Shown one piece after another: positions 22,465-35,486 of a stretch of DNA of 64,000 nt. Made by a program: the position numbers and the translations under genes. The notes beneath the pieces were generated by a model. It saw only the letters and a list, made by a program, of their open reading frames with translations, was not told the origin of the DNA and searched no databases. Location of the stretch: positions 3,906,001 to 3,970,000 of the forward strand of contig JAULSU010000004.1 of NCBI GenBank assembly GCA_030512335.1. The letters run 5' to 3'. This stretch comes from Immersiella caudata (Eukaryota; Ascomycota; Sordariomycetes; Sordariales; Lasiosphaeriaceae). Numbering within the stretch: the stretch's first letter is position 1; each line of letters starts with the position of its first letter.

Positions 22465-23204
22465 TGTTCTCGGGGAGTTGGCCTGATCAACTAGCAGAGG
22501 GGGTTTAGAGTGCGCACGAAGGGAGTTCTTGGGCCATGTATTTTTTTATTGCCCAGTGGGTGCTGGCTTGAGACAACAGGGGCGGAGTTAAGGTCAAACG
22601 GAGTCAGTGTTATCAATTTTTTGTGACGTTTGTTCATGCCTAGGGAAACGGCTGATCTTTTCATGCATACATAGGCGTTCTCATATGGCTCAGTGCAGAC
22701 AGCAAGGCTTGGAAAACAGTATTACTCAACCTCGGTGTATGACAAGGCGAGCTAAAGCGTCCTGGTGCTCATCTAGAGGCGACCCCGGCCCGTTTTGCTC
22801 AATGTCTTGATACGCTGCCATGATGTCCATTCCTCAGGGGCGAGTGCAATGTTGGCAGGTGCGTGCTTTGCCTCGGCGTTTGCCCTTTCTCCTTCGTCCC
22901 AAGAAGAGGAAATGGCCCATGTGACATCCTTACGCCTTCCGGATTGCTATTGCTCGCCATCCTCGTCCAAATTCCTGACCGGGAGGTGTCGAAAAACCAA
23001 ACCAACATCCACAAATATTCTTTCATCGCATTAGTTGGTACGCTTACCCCTGTCTATTCCCGCCAACGAGCTGCTATTAGACATCAAGCCCACGTACAGC
23101 CTGTCTACTCACACCATGTGAAAAAAGAACAATTCCAAATTATCGAGACCGGCATCAAGAGGCATCGTTACTCACTTCCGCAGCATTGGCAATAGATTGA
23201 AGAG
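22465..23204. other. Tandem intergenic spacer after nur1
   Basis: This 740-bp spacer holds the nur1 3' UTR and the promoter of the next plus-strand gene. No coding or RNA feature is evident. Confidence 0.4.
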
Positions 23205-25784
23205 ATGGCGGAAAAGAACATCACACTTTACCATACCACGAGTTTGAGGAGCCCTCCACTATTCTCCAGCAATGACAAGGGCATTCCAAAACGCAGCAAA
23301 ACGCTTTCCGGACTCGGATCCTTGACAAGTCTCCTTTCCAAGTTCCACCCCAGCAATCGACCCGAGCGCGGCGGCACGAACCCGCAAACCTACCAAGCGC
23401 ATCAGAAGCATAGGGGTGGTGACAGCAGCAACGTCCAGCTGGCGAGAACCGACACAAGACCAAGTGCAGGGTCGTTCGATGCCCAGAACTCGGACACGAT
23501 TCCCGCAAGCCAGTGGCGAACACCCATCTCGGTACCTCCCCGAACACAGAGCGTCCGCGGCAAAACTGCAGGTACAAATATTGGCATCCTCCGCGCGGAA
23601 TACTCGTCCAGGCACGAAAGTGAAGAACTAGTCACGACTCCAATGCTTGGAGCTCCTATAATGCGGGCAACGTCGAACCCGTTCCCGAGACGGAAGCCGC
23701 TGCCGCAGGACATGGACGGAGCACGGGAGATGTTCCTTGCGAAGCAGGAGGCGAGACGACTGCGAAGGACGTTAAAGGAGAACGGAGACTTTCTCGGCGT
23801 GACAGGCGTGAACCCGACGACGGGCGAGATGGATGTGTTGACGCCAACGAGCAGTTCCGAAGAGCACCAGGCAGAACTGTCGGCCGAGCAAACAAACTTG
23901 CAGCTTACAGCGCTAGCGAGACGCGCACAGCATACTCGGGAGGAGTACGAGGCGGCACGGCGGGAAGCGGATATGCGGCTTCAACGGGACCGGAGAGAGA
24001 AGGCGGAGCGCAACAAGGAGGCCATTCGGTTGACCCAGCAGCCCGTCAAGTGGCGCCGCGAGGAGGGCCAGTGGTCATCGGTTGCAGAGCCTGGGCTGAG
24101 TCCCATAGCACAGTCAAAGACCAACACGCCGGAGGAGCAGTCACCAAGGACCGCCAGTGAAGCCACCACCATCCATCGAAGCCCCGATTCTTTTTTAGGG
24201 GTAGGTCCGCTGCTGGTGCCAGAGGCCGGCAGCGCCAAGGAGCCCCTTCTCAGCGACGACGGCGACCCACCGGCCGAGCAGCATCATAGGGAGAGTGCCA
24301 GAGGAGCAGTCGAGAGCCACTCGGACAAACCAGCGAGCTTACCGAATCCATCCCCATCGAGAATGAGGTCAGTCCGGCTACGATTCCCGCCCCTGATCCC
24401 ACGACGCCTGGGATCGAGGTCCAGCCTGTCCTCAATGGCGACTCGGAGAAGCTCGGAGACGGAGGAGAAAATCGAAAACACAAAGACACAGAAAACAGAG
24501 GCCACAGTGCTCAAACTGGATCTCGAGAACCAGAGCCCAGCAGACCGTTAGGCGCGGGGGGTGATTCAAGACCTGGACGGCCTACGGTGCGGCAAAGAGG
24601 TGAGCAGCGTACCATCGTGGACAACTCCCACACCGGAAGCGAGCGTGCAAACGATTCAGACATCAAGCAAAGCGATGGCGCCATCTGTTTGCACACGCAC
24701 CATCACCACTACTGGCTACGGGCGCAGCACAACTCACAGCCGCGCTTGCGGCGGGAGGCTCGGCGCATCGAGAGGAGCAGCCGCGTCGACGAAGATGGTA
24801 ACAACATCGGAAGGCGGATGTCAGACGATGACGAGAAGGCCACCGCTCGGCCTGGTATCGTCCCCGTCGTCGACGCAGATACCCGGCTCGGCGCGTTTCG
24901 GCTGGTTGGTTTCCCCACAACCGGCACGATGGAACAGATGGCAGAGCAGTACAAGCCATGGCCCGAATGCGGGTCTCCAGATAGTGATGGACGGCCGCGT
25001 AGTGGCACTTCTCACACCTGTCAGCGAGGTCGCGTTGGTTGGTCCACTCAGAGGTACTATATCGGAGACAGCGACATCGGACGACGGACGTTATCAGTGT
25101 GCAAGCCTGGCGGGTCAGCCGCACAAGGAGATCCGAAAGACGATGAGAATGGCAGGCGATGCCACACTGCAGCCGAGCACATCACTACCCACGTGCACGT
25201 CTACCTGTCGGCGGCCCAGCGGGTTGAACGCGATGCGGGGGCGCTTGGCTCGGAGACCGTCGCCGGCCGAGTCAAGGCTGGACAGAGCTATAGCACGGGG
25301 AGCAGCCCGGGTAGCTTACGTTCACAGAACGCTAACGACCGGCCCGCGGCCGGAGAGAGGTCCCGGCGGACACATTGGTCGCCAGATCCCGCGCCTGGAA
25401 ACGCTGCAGGAGATGGACGAGTGTCCAGACCACGACAGCGAAGACACCGCAATTCGTTTTGGGAAGACCCATCTGCGGCCTCCCGGGATGAGAAAGCTGA
25501 GGGAGAGTCTGGTCGTGTTCGCTCGGAAAACCTTGACCGTCTCTGAGAAACTGACGCTGGCAAGTTGGAGACTGGCGCGGCCAGTGTTTGATGCCGACTC
25601 GGAGTTGCGGAGACGGCTGGAGCGGGGCCAGTCAACTTGGGATGATGGCCTTGTCTTTGCATTGGCGATCGCGCTTGTATTTCTGATTACGACGGCTGGG
25701 GTGTGGACCATTCGAGGTGTCATCTGGATGGCTTGGGGTGTGAGGTTTGCAGTGAGGGTGTGTATCTTTTTGATCGGTTTCTGA
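23205..25784 (+). CDS. Hypothetical C-terminally membrane-anchored protein; frame switches twice
   Basis: I do not recognise this protein. Protein-like sequence runs from the ATG at 23205 in frame with PTTGEMDVLTPTSSSEEH and a charged helical segment (ALARRAQHTREEYEAARREA). At about 24200-24290 it shifts to another frame (LGQTSELTESIPIENEVSPAT onward), and near 25310-25360 it returns to the first. The end of the protein carries SLVVFARKTLTVSEKLTLASWRLA, a strongly hydrophobic segment (FALAIALVFLITTAGVW) and a second shorter one. A model with introns 24201-24289 (GTAGGT...CATAG) and 25311-25359 (GTAGCT...GAGAG, with a GCTAACGAC branch-like site) joins to 813 aa, but the second pair of sites is weak. 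Read straight through, the first frame meets a TAG at 24549-24551. A frameshifting indel or pseudogene is the alternative. Probably a tail-anchored membrane protein of unknown role. Confidence 0.5.
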
Positions 25785-27355
25785 TGAGCTGGGCGACACG
25801 GTGCTCAAAGCTAGATTGGGACCATCGTTAAGGGGGCGTGGGCGTAGTGGGCAAACGCCGCGCCGGTACAGGAGCAGAGAACTGTGCAGTGTAATCTCTA
25901 GAAGTAGACCACACAAGCCATTGACGTCCAATGAATGGCTCCCCAACATCAGCAACCATCTCGGCGTCTTTGCCATCTCGGGATTGGCGATGAGCCTTTG
26001 TAACCAAGAAGAGGGGCATCGAGAGGATCTGGGGAGCGTACTCGGCATATCGCTCCGTGCTCACGGCCGAAGATACGGGATGCGTTTTGCCGTGCAGACC
26101 GCTGCGCTGAGATAGACCAAGGCGGAACACGGGCACATGAGAAGCCCGGCCTGCATTCCACCCCCAACATGCAAATGGTGCGATCTAGATAACCCGGAGA
26201 GATATGCAGGCGGTGAAGTGTCACTCGACATCGATCAGCACGCCACTTTGGCACAACGACTGGTTGTCCTGGCGTTTTTGGCAACAACTGCAGCTGAGGT
26301 CCTGCGGTGCCATGGACGCCCGCAGACCTGTTGTTAGTGGAGTGTGACCGATGCGATGTGATTGAGCATGTGGGGGGAAGGAGGGGCAATTCGTTCCGGA
26401 GGGTATCATCATCGTCGTCAAAACTAGCATCAATCACAGCTTTCCGTCCATCCAATTCCACGCGGCTGAGATTTTCCACTTGAATGGTCGGTCTCCTCGG
26501 TTTGGATCGGGCCACGATGGAGACCGCGCTGCTCTGGATGCGGATGGTGACTGGTTTTGAGGGCGGGATGAGAGGCTCTTGTGGGCCCCGCCAGAGCAAC
26601 CTTGGGAGGTTTAGTTTCTGGAAGCTCTGGAAAGAGCCGCGGGCTAGGCTGTCCTCGCCTGCCTGCCGGACCGCACGGAGGGCTTATAGCGGGGGTCGTC
26701 CTGGGCTCGCTACCCCACATTGTGACACGGTGGGCCAATCCTTTGTCAGGCTTTGGAAATTCGGGTGGCCAACCCCGCATTCCGCGAACCGGAGCTGGCT
26801 GTAGCGCTCCGAACATCGGACAGATCGCCCCCGGTTTTCCATGTCATCGAGCTCGGGAGGAAGGGAAGCAGGTGTTAAAATGTTGTGGCCGGGCACTTCG
26901 CTGCAGCAAAATCCGAGGCTGTGTAATAAGCGGGACTGTGAAAAGAGAGAGGGTGTGTGTGTGATCCGATCTTCCAGAAACCAATTCCTGCGCTGTTAAA
27001 GGTTTCTTGTCCTTGCCGGCAGCCCGCTTGCCACCCTCTTATTCAGAACACACCCAACCCACCTACCACGACACACGACACATCACATCACACACATCTC
27101 TCCAGTCTCTCGGCGAATACTTTTATTTTTCCTTGATTACTCTGTCAGGTTGATCTTTTTTTTTCTTTCTTTTTTTGCAACACCCGAGCCAGCGAGCAAA
27201 AGGCCCGGTTCACTGCCTATTTTCCGCAGCGGTGTTTGAGCTGCCTGCCTACCATCGGCGCCAATCGATAATTACCCGATCCTCCCTCCGTCCCCGGTAA
27301 CACCAAGGCCCGGTTGGCCCTGCAAACGGGAACACCACCCAACACAACATCCAAA
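25785..27355. promoter_or_regulatory. Intergenic region upstream of leu1
   Basis: This 1.57-kb spacer contains the leu1 promoter and a C/T- and T-rich leader (about 27000-27340). I found no clean Leu3 (CCGGN2CCGG) or Cpc1/Gcn4 (TGACTCA) site in it. A minus-strand ORF at 25949-26599 has a stretch with acceptable composition (near 26370-26560) but no recognisable domain. Confidence 0.35.
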
Positions 27356-29877
27356 ATGCCGGTCGCCGAGGGCACTCCCCAGACCCTCTACGACAAGGTC
27401 TTTCAAGACCACATTGTCGATGAGAAACTCGACGGTACCATTCTGTTGTACATTGATCGCCATCTCGTCCACGAGGTCACCTCACCCGTACGTTTTACCC
27501 CGTTTTTGCTTGTCCCGGGCGACAGGTTTGTTTGTTTGCATGTTGGAATCTAACAGGACAATCAGCAAGCTTTTGAAGGCCTGAAAAATGCTGGCCGCAA
27601 GGTCCGAAGACCTGACTGCACTCTTGCTACCACCGATCACGTAAGCTTTTCTCCCCTCGGCAACACCTTGGGATATATATCTAACAAAAACAATAGAATG
27701 TTCCTACCACCACCCGCAAATCGTTGAAAGACATTGCGAGTTTCATCAAGGAAGATGACTCCCGGACGCAGTGTGTAACACTCGAGGAGAACGTGAAGGA
27801 CTTTGGTATCACATACTTTGGCCTCAGCGACAAGCGACAAGGAATTGTCCACGTTATTGGGCCCGAGCAAGGCTTCACCCTCCCTGGCACCACTGTGGTC
27901 TGCGGCGACAGCCACACGTCCACACATGGCGCGTTCGGTGCGCTGGCCTTCGGCATCGGTACCAGCGAGGTCGAGCATGTCCTCGCGACGCAGTGCCTGA
28001 TCACAAAGAGGAGTAAGAACATGAGGATACAAGTCGATGGCGAGCTTGCGTCTGGCGTGAGCTCCAAGGACGTGATCCTTCACGTTATTGGCAAGATTGG
28101 AACGGCTGGTGGTACTCAGTCCGTCATCGAGTTCACAGGTGAGCTTATTTAAAACACATCCACCCACTGTGACACGAACTAACCCGCTTTAGGCTCTGTG
28201 ATCCGCGGACTGAGCATGGAGGCCCGCATGTCCATCTGCAACATGTCCATTGAAGCTGGTGCCAGGGCCGGTATGGTTGCTCCGGATGAGATTACCTTTG
28301 AATATCTCAAGGGCAGGCCTCTGGCCCCCAAGCACGGCTCTGATGAGTGGAACAAGGCCGTTGAATACTGGAAGTCTCTCGCGTCTGACCCTGGTGCCAA
28401 GTACGATGTCGACGTTTTTATTGACGCTAAGGACATTATCCCCACAGTTACTTGGGGCACGAGCCCGGAGGATGTGGTCCCCATTACCGGTACCGTCCCT
28501 GACCCGGAGACTTTCTCCACCGAGGGAAAGAAAGCTGCGGGCCGTCGCATGTTGGAGTACATGGGGCTGGTTCCCGGAACTCCCATGCAGGATATCGTTG
28601 TTGACAAGGTCTTTATCGGTTCCTGCACCAACTCTCGAATTGAGGACCTCCGGGCTGCCGCCCAGGTGGTGAAGGGCAAGAAGATTGCCGCCAACATCAA
28701 GCGCGCCCTGGTCGTTCCTGGTTCCGGACTTGTCAAGGACCAAGCAGAGGCCGAGGGTCTCGACAATATCTTCTCTGAGGCCGGATTTGAGTGGCGCGAG
28801 GCCGGCTGCAGCATGTGTCTTGGCATGAACCCTGATATCCTGTCCCCTAAGGAGAGATGTGCCAGCACTAGCAACAGGAATTTTGAGGGCCGCCAGGGAG
28901 CTCAGGGCCGCACTCATCTCATGTCCCCAGTAATGGCTGCCGCCGCCGCCATCGTCGGAAAGCTGGCCGACGTCAGGCAGCTCGCCCAGTACAAGGGTAG
29001 CCCCCATATTGAGGCCTTCATCGCCCCCGAGCAAACCGAGAAGGCACACCCTGATGAGCGGATCGAGACGGACGATACCGAGAAGGAGATGCTCACCGAT
29101 CAGCCCGAGGATTCTTCACCTCAGGTCAACACCTCGGTCTCTAAGAGCGGCGGCGCTGGCCTTCCCAAATTTACCATCCTCAAGGGCATCGCCGCGCCCA
29201 TGGAGAAGGCAAATATCGACACCGACGCCATCATTCCGAAGCAGTTCCTCAAGACCATCAAGCGAACCGGCCTCGGGTCCGCCCTCTTCTACGAGATGCG
29301 GTATAAGGATGGCAAGGAGGACCCCAACTTCGTGCTCAACAGGGAGCCCTACCGACACGCCAAGATCATCGTCTGCACCGGCGAGAACTTCGGCTGCGGC
29401 AGCTCCCGTGAGCACGCCCCTTGGGCGCTAAACGACTTTGGCGTCAAGACTGTCATCGCCCCCTCATTTGCCGACATCTTCTTCAACAACTCGTTCAAGA
29501 ACGGTATGCTCATGATTCCCATCAAGAACAAGGACGACCTCGCAGCCATCCATGCTGAGGCCTCCGCTGGCCGCGAGATCGAGATTGACCTGCCGAACCA
29601 GGTAATCAAGAAGGATTCGGGCGAGACCATCTGCTCGTTCGATGTCGAAGAGTTCCGCAAGCACTGCCTCATCAACGGCCTCGATGACATCGGCCTGACG
29701 ATGCAGCTGGATGATAAGATTGCTGAGTTTGAGAAGAAGATGACGCTCGAAACGCCGTGGCTGGACGGCACGGGGTATCTCAGGCGCAAGGGCCGTGGCG
29801 GCAAGCTCGCTGTGAAGGCGGTGCCTGTGCCAAAGACGAACCGCGGCGAAGAGAAGAAGGAGCCTTTGGAGTGGTAA
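27356..29877 (+). CDS. leu1: 3-isopropylmalate dehydratase (isopropylmalate isomerase)
   Basis: Four exons (27356-27487, 27566-27640, 27697-28138, 28193-29877) give 777 aa; yeast Leu1 has 779. It catalyses the second step of leucine synthesis, 2-isopropylmalate to 3-isopropylmalate. As in other fungi, the large catalytic and small swivel parts are fused. Aconitase-superfamily signatures are present: TTDHNVPT early, [26 protein letters not shown], and the [4Fe-4S] ligands C361 ([12 protein letters not shown]) and C422/C425 ([13 protein letters not shown]). The swivel signature [17 protein letters not shown] follows in the C-terminal part. A linker rich in Glu/Asp/Thr joins the halves (about 29040-29160). 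Introns are 53-78 nt with good donors, and every splice restores conserved residues. Cytosolic location is usual for fungi. Confidence 0.98.
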
Positions 29878-32800
29878 GGCGCTTAAAGGCAGGGGTAGCT
29901 GGTCGGTTGATTTTGGCCTGCTTGCTTGCTTTATTTGGCACATACTGTTTGATGGCATTGCAAGGGTGTAATTGGGATTTTGCTTTTTTTTTCCAAGTCT
30001 ATCCGGTTGCCTCGGGAGATCAACAATGTCGTAAGAAGATAATGCCCAGTGCGTGGTATTCCTTCGGGTTTTCTCTTCGCCTTTGCTTCGGAACGCAAGG
30101 AAGGGTTTTACTGTTTTTGGTGGTCAAAAAGTATGGGAATATAGCTGGAGGTTCGTTCTCTTTTCATGACGGCTTTATCTCATGCTATCGAGAGATCTCT
30201 CGAGCTTGGAGGGGAGGAGGATATGATAATATAACTCAGTTGATTTCATATGAAATCTGGGCTGCTCATATGACTTCTCTGGGTTTATTGATCACGGTAG
30301 GTGGCCGCTGATACTTTTGGTCATGAGCCATGGAATCATGAGCTATCATGGTGATTTCGGGGCCCGAGTAGACAGGACGGAGAGAATTACCCCTCCGCAC
30401 TCGATGGCAAGAGATGATACTGAATCATTTTTTAGTCGAAGGATTGATGTGACCGACCCTCGGTGAGATGAAAGAGAAGATGACGACCTGAGTTGCGTAC
30501 TAGTGTACCAAGCCTTCGGGAACTTCCCCTGGCGTGATGTTCGGAGTTATGAGTTAGGTCTTACGACGGAGCAGCAAGCGGATGAGTCAGTCACACATGC
30601 ATATATCAAGACTGCAACAGGAAAAGTTGCGGATATCTGCGGAGCAAAGCGGGTGTACGAGGCGTGATGGGAGGTACGATGAAGTTTGCAGTCTGTGTGG
30701 TCCGCGTGAATTTTGCCCACATTTGCAACTACGTAAGCCGTGCGCAGTATGAGTTGTCTAGTTTAGGTAGCTCCGGGTAGCCACAACCAAATCGGGGCGG
30801 TTTCATCTCAGAGAAATGGGTGCTAAGCCATGTTTGGTGTTTCTTGGTATCTTGGTAAGCCCTAGGCTACGGGTCAATAAGGACCGACTTGAGGGTGGTG
30901 GTCTAACTGGGAATACCTTCCTCCGGGTGTCCTGAGGTGCTCGACTGGAGGCGGTCAGGTCCAGTCCCTATGCGCCGTATGCGTCACAACACGTGAGGAG
31001 AAGGGCATGATATGCAAGGGGAGTGTGAGATCTCGCGGTGGTGGCTTTGGTGATAGGGTGAGGTGAGAGTGAGATCTGGGATTTTGAAAGGTGATGGATG
31101 TTCCGCTTGCCGGGTGGCGCAGGTGCGTAGGGCTCATCGGATAGCGGGTAGCCGTTGCTGGGAACATTGGCATGACGGGCAATTGTGGATGGTTCGACTG
31201 CTGCTGTTTGTTTGGACCTCTCTGTATGGACTGAAGCCGAGCGGCTGGGAATTGTGCATTCCAAATTCTCCTGCACGTGTTGGGTGATATTTTCTTGAAG
31301 ACTGGGAAGAGGCGTTGGTCTGATCCTGTATCCAGGGGATGGGAAGGGGCAGGGCATAGCAGGGAATTAGCCCGGGGATGAGCGGGCCGGTTCTGTTTTC
31401 CTGATTCTCCATAGCCCGGCGATCACCAAGGCCGAAATCCTGGGGTGCATTCTGATGTGCCGGCAGAGAGCGATGCGCTTGATGTTATCGGTGGGGTTCC
31501 AGGTTCGTCCAATGTCGACTGAGCGCAAATCGGAGTCAGATATAGGGTGCGCTGATTCTCATGTCAGTACACTGTTTGAGTCAGCGCATATCCAGCGTTG
31601 CAGCTGGGCGAGCCTCAAACGCCGTCCCAGGATGTGCCGCTTCGATGTCAACCACGGAAGCCCCGCTGCGTGGATGCAATCGCAGGAGGAACCACATCAA
31701 CCATGCGGGTGCCTTGGGGCAATGGCGTGGGCGCAAAGCACGCACTGGAGTTGCCGTCGAGGGAAAATTACCTAGATTGGTAAAGAGCGATCTTGTTCAG
31801 TAATCACCAGCCTTGTGAATCCAGCCTGTTGATTGGATCTGACGCGCATACAAAATGCAAATCTGGAAATTGCCCAATGATGACAAAGAAGTCGTATTGC
31901 GCTAAGATATATATGGATTTTGAGCAAGGCAGAATGGGACGTCCAGCTGAGAAATTTTGGGGAATGAGCAGAGGCCACGCTAAATGGTTGAAGGGCTGAA
32001 ATGTGATGCCTCGACAGGAAGACAGAAACGGCGGGTTTGCAGCAAGTGGTGGAATAGCTCCAGAATACAACGTGCGTCATGGATCGGGGGTAATTTGGCG
32101 CTGGTGAAGGACCTTGATGCTATCCCTATCCCAAGAAAGTGGTAGCACCGCTATTCTTGGCTGGTTTGCGCGCGGGTGTGCGCAGTAGGTGTGTCTGGGC
32201 CTAGGCCACCTACCACAGACGTGTCTTAGTAAGGGAGTCTGGCAATCTGGAATTGTTTCCCATGGCAAGCTTTCCAATCGTGTCAAATTGCTCCTTCCTC
32301 GCTGGACCCGAGTCAGCTCTTTCCCCCACGTAAGATGCCAAGGCCTGGCGGGCGTGCGAGGACCCGCTAATGCCCGGTGGTGAGAATAGAATGCAAATGG
32401 CCTTGCAAAAGGAGCGCTTCAGACTTGTGCCCAGGTGAGGTGCTGCGGACGACGGCTAGCCAGAGCCGATGCGGCCCTATCTTGGCGGCACGCGGAAGGC
32501 TCCCCTGCCGCGATGACGCCGCCGTGTTGTCTTGTCGATGCGGCTATGAATGCCACAAGTCATACAAAGTCCCTTCTCAATTTGCCCTCCTTACCTGACC
32601 TTGACAACCGATGCGGAAGGCGGAAGACTGCGGCGATCCCGGGGCGTCCACGGGTGCCATGTGGCCGGTTCAAGTTGTAGGAGTTAGGTTGTTCCCAGGT
32701 CCTGGGCCAAGCTCTCCTTGGGTTAGGGGGGGGCCTCTGACCCTGACCAAACCCATGATGATGATGGTGATGTCGGAGACACGTCGGAGAGGGAGCAAAG

Positions 32801-32994
32801 CAAATAAAGCCCCCTGTCCTTCTCACCATGTTCCCTCCTTGTGCTCCGACCGGCATCAGCATCAGCACTGGCGGCATCGTATCCTACAGCAATCCAAGCG
32901 CACCGCCCGTCGCTGAGGAGAGACAACCGAGCAGCGCTCGTGCCTCACCCCTTGTGCCTTCATCACCTAGGCGGACGAAAGATCAGTTGATACG
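29878..32994. other. 3.1-kb spacer without recognisable gene
   Basis: This spacer lies between leu1 and the next plus-strand regulator. The first few hundred bases are likely leu1 3' UTR and the last part the regulator's promoter and leader. A TGAGTCA (Gcn4/AP-1-like) site lies near 30584. An inverted repeat (32185-32191 with 32207-32213) encloses the palindrome GGCCTAGGCC at 32198-32207. None of the ORFs is protein-like. Confidence 0.4.
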
Positions 32995-34912
32995 ATGGCC
33001 ACAAGCCCCAACTATTCCTCCTACACCCCATCCGGAACCCCATCGCCTACCGCATCGTCAACTTCGAGCCAGGCAGGGCCCAAGAAGCGTACACGGGCGA
33101 GCAAGCCCAAGGTCCGAACCGGGTGTATTACTTGGTGAGTAGCCCCCTTCTGCTCATCTGGCTCTCCCGTCGATCGCTGCTGCTGCTGCTGCTGACCCCC
33201 TTTTCAGCAAGATTCGTCGGGTAAAGTGCGGCGAGGAGAAGCCAGCGTGTCTGCGCTGCACCTCGACGGGAAGGACGTGCGACGGCTACGACCCGGACCA
33301 CTCCCCTTCTCGTACCCGTGTTGCGTTGGACCCCATCGAGGGCGCTGAGCTGGCAAAATCCGAGTTCCTCAAGGCGTGCCAGCGGAACGAGGCGCTGCGC
33401 TTCATGAGGCCCCTGGCCCCTGACATCGATGGCTGGAAGGTGACCCGACGCTTCATCCATGAGTTCCGCCCCATCCCAGCCGATCCCGAACTCTGCGCTT
33501 TCGCCGGCTTTTGGAACCGCGTGGCTCCGCAGGTTACCGGTGACCACCACGCCTCCCAGCAACAGCACGACCCTGCGGTCCGGTGCGCTATCGTGGCCCT
33601 CGGCGCGGCATATCAACTTTACCACTACCCCAGCGAGCCCCTTCCCGAAGACTTCACCTGCGAGAGTCTCGAGATTTTCGTCATCCAGCAGTACAACCAA
33701 TCCATCGCCCGCCTCCAGCCTCATGTTTGCTCCTCGCACCCCGACAGCATCCGCGCCACCCTGACCTGCTGCCTCGCCTTCATCTTTCTCGAGACTCTCC
33801 GCGGCACCCACTCGACCGCCATAACCCACCTCATGAACGGCCTCCAGATACTCCAGTCTCTTCCGCCGCCCACCTTCGATTTCTTCCTCTCCACCAGCCT
33901 CCCCCAACTTCCGGCTCCCAGCGACACCTTCACAATGGCCGAGCTCATCCGCATTTTCGGCCGTCTCGAAGTGTCCGCATGCTTCTTTCCAAACGCAATC
34001 CGTCCCGTCGTCGCTCTCCACTCCTGCCGAACCCGCCTTTTTGATAACTCCCTAATGCCCACCAACATCACCAACCCCCTCCTCGACCTCTTGACCACCT
34101 TCCATCGCGACACGACCGCCTACCTCCACGAAACAAATCACCCTTCCGCTCCCTCACACCTCCACAACCGTCAACACTCCGCCCTCCTCGCCCGCGCATC
34201 TCACATCTCATCCATCCTCCCCCCTCTCACACCTGCCGCAATCGACAACCCTTCCACCTTCGCCCAGCAGTTAGCCCTCCTCAACTTCCATACCGCTCTC
34301 CTCCTTCTCGGCCCAACACCCTCTCCCCAAACCCAAAGCACCGCCCTCCACCACGCCTCCCTCCTCCACGCCTCCCCGCTCTCTCGCCCCTCGATCCACT
34401 GTTTAGGCGCGCCATCCCCCGCCCCCATGATATCAACACCGCTGGCGGCACCCCTCTACCTCATCGCCTTCCAATCACTCCTCTCCGCTCCCGAAATTCA
34501 CGCCCGCGCCGTACGCCTACTCGCAGAGACGGTAACCATCGCCCTCTGCGCATCCAAAAGTGACGACACCGAGCGGGAAAAGGAGACGGAGGTGCAGAAG
34601 CTCATGGCGAGAATCTCCCGCCTTATCAAACAGAGTTATGCCAGGGGGAATACAGTACCCTGGGAGGTGGGCGCAGGGGAGCTGCCTAGGTCCTTGACAG
34701 GGCTCGGGTGTTTGCCGAGAGTTTGGGATGTGGTTTTTGGCGGGGAGGGTGATGATGATCAGGGGTGGGAGGCTGAGGATATGGACTTCGAGGGCTGGGT
34801 GGCCGGGAGCGGTAGCGGTAGCGGTAGCGGCAGTATGGGTAACACGGACTGCCCGTGGATAGGAGGTGGGGGTACGGAATTGGATCTGCCGCCTAACAAC
34901 CAGTGGAGGTGA
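32995..34912 (+). CDS. Zn2Cys6 transcription factor with C-terminal regulatory domain
   Basis: Two exons (32995-33134, 33208-34912) give 614 aa. The intron splits the zinc cluster codon for C47, and the splice restores RTGCITCKIRRVKC. The cluster ligands are C44, C47, C54, C61, C64 and C71. The remainder resembles the DUF3468/fungal_trans_2-type regulator common in Pezizomycotina (ALRFMRPLAPDIDGWKVTRRFIHEF, then AIVALGAAYQLYHY and IFVIQQYNQSIARL). The middle exon sequence is extremely C-rich at third positions. Near the C-terminus an imperfect GGTAGC hexamer repeat (34809-34835) encodes alternating Gly-Ser after an acidic patch (EGDDDQGWEAEDMDFE), which could act as an activation segment. Nuclear; targets unknown. 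No metabolic cluster surrounds it. Confidence 0.9.
34809..34835 (+). repeat. Gly-Ser coding hexamer microsatellite
   Basis: Degenerate GGTAGC/GGCAGT units repeat about four times near the 3' end of the Zn2Cys6 gene and encode GSGSGSGS. Slippage could make the length vary between strains. Confidence 0.75.
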
Positions 34913-35486
34913 TGTTGGTTGAGCTACCGTGGCAAGGAATGCTAGTTTTGTTCGTGTTGAGTAGGGACTGTGGGTGTAGAATTTGTGTCGGAGGATTTGT
35001 CGTTGTATTTGGCGTGCGCATACCAGAGCAAACAGAAGGAGCTCAGGCAGGCGGAAATAAAGCATGGAAATGGTTGAGGGCACCCAGGTTGTTATGGAGG
35101 CGGGACCTCCCTGACTAACCTCGGGATCAAGTGAACATCGGTGTTGGGTCGGAATGGGCTGGGCATCCCATGGTTATTAAACAGACACAAAACCCGGGAT
35201 TTCGCACACACGGGGTATCCTGCATGCAGAGAGATACGATTACAAGCACCTAGTACATACAAAGACGTTACCTACTCCCACTTTCCCTTCCAGACCAAAG
35301 CGACCAACTTCGGGGGGAAATATCCGACCGACCTTCTAAACGATGCGCAGCAAACCGTGTAGCGATATATGCTGTCCATACAACTTAACGTGCTTAACCA
35401 GGGGTATTCCGTCCCAAAAAAATGTTCAATATGCTCAAAACAGAGCGAATTCAATACCTCATCGCGACGCCTTCGACATTCGCTTC
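34913..35486. other. Convergent 3' spacer
   Basis: These 574 bp separate the stop codons of the convergent Zn2Cys6 and F-box genes. Nothing besides probable 3' UTRs is visible. Confidence 0.45.

Noticed and set aside
28189..29049. 286-codon ORF antisense to leu1
   Set aside because: It is the mirror frame of a GC3-rich gene; no domain, and leu1 on the plus strand has all motifs.
33128..34021. 297-codon minus-strand ORF over the second Zn2Cys6 gene
   Set aside because: Antisense shadow of a C-rich third-position gene, with no family resemblance.
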